Below the pieces are notes generated by a model that had not been told where the DNA came from, made no database searches, and was given only the letters and a program-made list of their open reading frames with translations. From Sphingomonas sp. UBA978 (GTDB lineage Bacteria > Pseudomonadota > Alphaproteobacteria > Sphingomonadales > Sphingomonadaceae): a stretch of 64,000 bases of DNA. Of the stretch, positions 60,439 through 64,000 are shown piece after piece. Both the position numbers and the translations under genes were made by a program. The first letter of the stretch is position 1, and the number at the start of each line of letters is the position of its first letter. The stretch lies in the NCBI RefSeq assembly GCF_002292295.1, contig NZ_DBBS01000007.1, positions 1-64,000 on the forward strand. Direction: 5' to 3'.

Positions 60439-61296
60439 ATGTGCGACGAATTGACGGCTGCCGACACCGACCATCACCTGTCCCGTCGCCAGCTCGGGGT
60501 CGCCGCCGGCGCGATCGGCGCGACGGTGCTGCTGCCCGCGCCCGCCAACGCCAGGCCGGTCAAGGGCCGCGACGTCGTCATCACCACGCCCGATGGCCAG
60601 TGCGACGCCTATTTCACCGCGCCGACCACCGGCAGGCATCCTGCGGTGCTGATGTGGCCCGACATCATGGGCCTGCGCCCGGCGTTCCGCACCATGGCCG
60701 ACCGGCTGGCGCAGTCGGGCTATGCGGTGCTGGTCGTCAACCAGTTCTACCGTTCGGCGAAAGCACCGATCGTCCAGCCCGGCGAATTCTTCGACCAGCC
60801 CGCGGTGCGCGAGCGGATCACGCCGTGGCGCGCGACGCTGACCCCGGCGGCGACGACCAGCGACGGCAAGGCCTTCGTCGCCTTCCTCGACCGGCAGAAG
60901 GAGGTCGATACGAAGCGCGGCCTCGGCAGCGCCGGCTATTGCCTGGGCGGGCCGATGGTCCTGCGCACCGCCGCCGCCCTGCCGGCGCGCGTCCATGCGG
61001 GCGCCTCGTTCCACGGCGCCGGGCTGGTGACCGACGCCCCCGACAGCGCCCATCGCCTCGCGCCGCAGCTGCGCGGCGGCTATCTGTTCGCGATCGCCAC
61101 CAACGACGATGCGCGCAGCCCCAACGACAAGGTCGCGCTGCGCGAGGCGTTCGCGGCGGCGAAGCGCCCGGCGGAGATCGAGGTCTATGAGGGGGCGATG
61201 CACGGCTGGTGCGTGATCGACAGCAAGGTCTACAACCAGCCGCAGGCGGAACGCGCCTGGGCCCGGATGCTCGACCTGTTCGCCAAATCGCTGTGA
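60439..61296 (+). CDS. Dienelactone hydrolase family protein, exported
   Basis: 285-residue alpha/beta hydrolase. The nucleophile Cys168 lies in AGYCLGGPMV; the Asp (TNDDARSP) and His (AMHGWCVID) of the triad are present. LSRRQLGVAAGAIGATVLLP (14-33) is a twin-arginine-like signal, suggesting export. It probably cleaves a lactone or ester in aromatic or xenobiotic breakdown. The GST gene follows after 14 bases. Confidence 0.88.
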   Translation: MCDELTAADTDHHLSRRQLGVAAGAIGATVLLPAPANARPVKGRDVVITTPDGQCDAYFTAPTTGRHPAVLMWPDIMGLRPAFRTMADRLAQSGYAVLVVNQFYRSAKAPIVQPGEFFDQPAVRERITPWRATLTPAATTSDGKAFVAFLDRQKEVDTKRGLGSAGYCLGGPMVLRTAAALPARVHAGASFHGAGLVTDAPDSAHRLAPQLRGGYLFAIATNDDARSPNDKVALREAFAAAKRPAEIEVYEGAMHGWCVIDSKVYNQPQAERAWARMLDLFAKSL

Positions 61297-61310
61297 CGGG
61301 AACCACGACC

Positions 61311-61946
61311 ATGACCGCCGATCTGACGCTGTACACCAACCCCATGTCCCGCGGCCGGATCGCGCGCTGGATGCTCGAGGAGGTCGGCGCCGACTATGAC
61401 GTCGTGCTGCTCGACTATGCTTCGACGATGAAGCAGCCGCCGTACCGGGCGGTCAATCCGATGGCGAAGGTGCCGGCGATCGTCCACCGCGGCCGCACGG
61501 TGACCGAATGCGCCGCGATCTGCGCCTATCTCGCCGAAACCTTTCCCGACGCCGGCCTGACGGCGCGCGACGACGAGCGGGCGGACTATTACCGCTGGCT
61601 GTTCTTCGCCGCCGGCCCGGTCGAGGCGGCGGTGACCAACCGGTCGCTCGGGGTGGTGCCGACCGACCAGCAGCAGAGGATGGTCGGCTATGGCGATTAC
61701 GACCGGCTCGTCGACGTTCTCGAACAGGCGGTGGCGGCGCATGATTACATCGCCGGCGACCGCTTCACTGCGGCGGACGTCTATGTCGGATCGCAGGTGA
61801 TCTGGGGCGCGCAGTTCGGGTCGCTGCCGCGACGCGACACGTTCGACGCCTATATCGCGCGGCTGGCGGCGCGGGAGGGTTATCTCCGCGCGGCGGCGCT
61901 GGACGATGCGGCGATCGCGGCCATGGCGGCGGCAACCGCCGCCTGA
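61311..61946 (+). CDS. Glutathione S-transferase family protein
   Basis: 211-residue protein with a thioredoxin-like N-domain (LTLYTNPMSRGRIARWMLEE, with the conserved Ser/Pro glutathione contacts in NPMAKVPAIV and TECAAICAYLAE) and a helical C-domain. It likely conjugates or isomerises a small electrophile. Same transcript as the dienelactone hydrolase gene. Confidence 0.88.
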   Translation: MTADLTLYTNPMSRGRIARWMLEEVGADYDVVLLDYASTMKQPPYRAVNPMAKVPAIVHRGRTVTECAAICAYLAETFPDAGLTARDDERADYYRWLFFAAGPVEAAVTNRSLGVVPTDQQQRMVGYGDYDRLVDVLEQAVAAHDYIAGDRFTAADVYVGSQVIWGAQFGSLPRRDTFDAYIARLAAREGYLRAAALDDAAIAAMAAATAA

Positions 61947-61956
61947 ACGCCACCGT

Positions 61957-61983
61957 CACCCCGGACCGCATCCGGGGTGACGC
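61957..61983 (+). repeat. Hairpin repeat downstream of GST
   Basis: GTCACCCCGGACCGCATCCG followed by GGGTGAC is a perfect 11-base stem with a five-base loop. A related one, GTCACTCCGGACCCGGTCCG with GGGTGAC, is at 60326 after trcR. Both sit at 3' ends and may stabilise or end transcripts. Confidence 0.6.
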
Positions 61984-61988
61984 GGGGA

Positions 61989-62180
61989 TCAGTCCCGCGA
62001 GCTACGCCGCTCCGGCAGGATCGCCATCACCGCATTGCGCTCCGCCGGCGTCATGCCGCCCCATGCGGCGATCTCGTCCAGCGTGCGGGCGCAGCCGCGG
62101 CAGAGGTCGTTGTCGTCGATCGCGCACACCCCCGTGCACGGGCTGACGATGGTCACCGGCGCGACTTTCTCGATCACCAT
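61989..62180 (-). CDS. DUF1289 family protein
   Basis: 63-residue protein with SPCTGVCAIDDNDLCRGCAR, the Cys-rich core of the family (four Cys, possible metal or Fe-S site), then TLDEIAAWGGMTPAERNAVM. Function unknown; often near outer-membrane or redox genes. Confidence 0.9.
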   Translation of the reverse strand: MVIEKVAPVTIVSPCTGVCAIDDNDLCRGCARTLDEIAAWGGMTPAERNAVMAILPERRSSRD

Positions 62181-62217
62181 AAGACACCGGCGGCGGGCAG
62201 CGCCGCGCCGCCCGGCA

Positions 62218-63690
62218 TTAGAGCGCGATCACCGCGTTGAGGAAGTCCGGGATCGGGCCGTTCCAGCCGTCGTCGGGACCGTCGTCGCGCTCGTCGCGAC
62301 GCGGGCGGCGGTCGTTCCGGTCGTCGCGGCGGACGTCGCGCCGCGGCGGCGGGGCGAAGGCGGGCTCGGCACGGGGCTCGCGCTGCGGTCGTTCCGTCCG
62401 GACCGGGGCCGCCTCGGCGACGGGTGCCGGCTCCGGCGTCGCCACCTCGACCTCGGCAGCGGAGGCGCGTGGTGCGCGGTCGCGGCGACCCTCGGCGCGC
62501 GGTGCCCGCTCGCGGCGGGTGCGGCGCGGTTCTCCGGCGGCGGCGGCGGGCGCCTCCGTCTCGGGAGCGGCATCGAGGTCGAGCCGGTCGATCGTCTGGC
62601 CGGTCAGCTTCTCGATATTCTGGATGTTCTCGGCATCCTCGGCGGTCACCAGCGTGAAGGCGATGCCGGTCGCGCCGCCGCGGCCGGTGCGGCCGATGCG
62701 GTGGACGTAGTCGTCGGGGTGCCAAGGGGCATCGAAGTTGAACACATGGCTGACGCCCTTGATGTCCAGCCCGCGCGCGGCGACGTCGCTCGCCACCAGG
62801 ATGTTGATCTTGCCATCCTTGAACAGGTCCAGCTCGGCGATGCGCTGCGCCTGTTCCATGTCGCCATGGATCTCGCCCGACTTGAAGCCGTGGCTCTTCA
62901 GGCTCTTGTTGAGCTCGCGCACCGTCGTCTTGCGGTTGCAGAAGATGATCGCGTTGCGCACCTCGTCCTGCCCGAGCAGGCGGCGCAACGCGTCGCGCTT
63001 CCGTGCCGCCACGCCGGACACCGGGACCAGCCACTGCTTGATGTTGAGGTTGGTCGACGCCGGGCGCGACACCTCGATCGTCTTGGGATTGTCGAGGAAC
63101 TTGTCCGCCAGCCGCTTGATCGGCGCGGGCATCGTCGCCGAGAACAGCAGCGTCTGGCGCGTCTTGGGCAGCTTGGTGCAGATTTCCTCGATATCGGGGA
63201 TGAACCCCATGTCGAGCATCCGGTCCGCCTCGTCGATCACCAGCATCGAACAGCCGGTCAGCAGGATGTTGCCGCGGCCGAACAGGTCCATCAGCCGCCC
63301 CGGCGTCGCGATCAGCACGTCGACGCCCTTTTCCAGCGCCTTGATCTGGTCGCCCATCGACACGCCGCCGATCAGCAGCGCCATCGACAGCTTGGTGCCC
63401 GCGCCGTATTTCTCGAAATTCTCCGCGACCTGCGCGGCGAGTTCGCGCGTCGGCTCGAGGATCAGCGAGCGCGGCATGCGGGCGCGGCTGCGCCCATGCG
63501 CCAGGATATCGATCATCGGCAGCACGAAGGCGGCGGTCTTGCCCGTGCCCGTCTGCGCGACGCCGATCAGGTCGCGCATCATCAGCACGCTGGGAATCGC
63601 CTGCGCCTGGATCGGCGTCGGCTCGGTGTAGCCGGCGTCGGTGACCGCGCTCAGCAGTTCGTCGGAAAGGCCGAGGTCGGCGAAGCTCAT
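62218..63690 (-). CDS. DEAD-box RNA helicase
   Basis: 490-residue ATP-dependent RNA helicase of the RhlE-like group. Q motif (FADLGLSDELL to PTPIQAQAI), Walker A AQTGTGKT (45-52), DEAD (153-156), SAT in LLFSATMPAP, and HRIGRTGRGG. The C-terminal about 110 residues are Arg/Glu/Pro-rich and disordered, then end in NAVIAL. ATG at 63690 is used; a TTG six codons upstream is possible. It likely acts in RNA decay or ribosome assembly. Confidence 0.94.
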   Translation of the reverse strand: MSFADLGLSDELLSAVTDAGYTEPTPIQAQAIPSVLMMRDLIGVAQTGTGKTAAFVLPMIDILAHGRSRARMPRSLILEPTRELAAQVAENFEKYGAGTKLSMALLIGGVSMGDQIKALEKGVDVLIATPGRLMDLFGRGNILLTGCSMLVIDEADRMLDMGFIPDIEEICTKLPKTRQTLLFSATMPAPIKRLADKFLDNPKTIEVSRPASTNLNIKQWLVPVSGVAARKRDALRRLLGQDEVRNAIIFCNRKTTVRELNKSLKSHGFKSGEIHGDMEQAQRIAELDLFKDGKINILVASDVAARGLDIKGVSHVFNFDAPWHPDDYVHRIGRTGRGGATGIAFTLVTAEDAENIQNIEKLTGQTIDRLDLDAAPETEAPAAAAGEPRRTRRERAPRAEGRRDRAPRASAAEVEVATPEPAPVAEAAPVRTERPQREPRAEPAFAPPPRRDVRRDDRNDRRPRRDERDDGPDDGWNGPIPDFLNAVIAL

Positions 63691-63795
63691 GCCATCAGGC
63701 TCATGCAAGGGTCCGGATAAAGACGGCGACGCAGGTGCGCAGCAACGCCACGCCGCGCGCTTGCGGATTCCCCCGCAAAAGTCAAGAAAACGCGT

Positions 63796-64000
63796 TCAGC
63801 GGACCGGCAGAAGCGTCCTGAACGTGGCGATTTCGCAACTGGCGCCCGATCGCATGCGGATGACGTCGCGTTTCGCGCAGACCCGGCCGTCCGCCGCGGG
63901 GCGCAAATAGAATCCGCTGTAGAAGTCCATCGGCCCGCAATCGTCGTCCAGTCTGGCGCGCAGCCGCTTGCCGCCCTCCATCACCAGGTCGACCGCGCCG
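63796..64000 (-). CDS. Conserved hypothetical, 3' part only
   Basis: C-terminal 67 codons of a gene running off the right edge. The visible part has GGKRLRARLDDDCGPMDFYS and GFYLRPAADGRVCAKRDVIR, with three cysteines (about CGPM, CAKR, CEIA), and ends FRTLLPVR. It is probably an exported sphingomonad protein of unknown function; the start cannot be seen. Confidence 0.7.
   Translation of the reverse strand, partial: GAVDLVMEGGKRLRARLDDDCGPMDFYSGFYLRPAADGRVCAKRDVIRMRSGASCEIATFRTLLPVR

Overview
The window looks like chromosomal DNA of a GC-rich alphaproteobacterium of the order Sphingomonadales, most likely Sphingomonas or a close relative. The grounds are the alphaproteobacterial cell-cycle regulators DivK and TrcR, the small alphaproteobacterial families DUF1013, DUF1192, DUF1289 and DUF3572, the gene order rpmF-plsX-fabH-ihfA-merR, a TonB-receptor/MFS uptake locus, and the dispersed intergenic repeats. 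I see no rRNA, tRNA, phage gene, transposase or CRISPR array. Most of the window is ordinary, densely packed housekeeping DNA.

Layout. 1-4.6 kb: TonB-dependent receptor and MFS transporter read leftward, with a divergent TetR regulator and a palindromic operator nested in the receptor promoter. 4.8-7.8 kb: lipid and ribosome operon rpmF-plsX-fabH-ihfA-merR. 8-12.9 kb: a metallo-beta-lactamase hydrolase, a fused pabB-pabC gene for folate, an aspartate aminotransferase, a 48-residue small protein and exported MsrA. 13-29.8 kb: pdeM, an Lhr-type helicase, an MBL-fold exonuclease and an ATP-dependent DNA ligase, the four parts of the known ligase-associated DNA repair module, here split up by kup, the rnd-lptC-lptA-lptB-rpoN-nuclease run and a glycine-rich double cold-shock protein. 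29.8-36 kb: phosphoesterase, DUF1328, Dps, GDT1-like protein, rpmG, divK, DUF3572, HAD, RidA and GNAT genes. 36-39.5 kb: two large polytopic membrane proteins. 40-45 kb: argG, an EF-hand protein and a large M16 peptidase. 45.7-51.1 kb: a leftward run xseB-ispA-coaD-PPIase-queA-EF-hand-tgt. 51-64 kb: succinate-semialdehyde dehydrogenase, a GGDEF sensor, Nudix, clpA, quinone oxidoreductase, trcR, dienelactone hydrolase, GST, DUF1289, a DEAD-box helicase and a partial gene at the right edge.

The most unusual signal is in the intergenic repeats. Four gene ends (kup 3', argG 3', M16 3', M16 5') have extra, degenerate copies of their own terminal 80-180 bases lying just outside the gene. These gene-end echoes are tandem and always sit with hairpin or inverted-repeat elements. 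At argG and at the M16 3' end the period is exactly 207 bases in both cases. I do not recognise this as a described system. All identities quoted are counted by eye.
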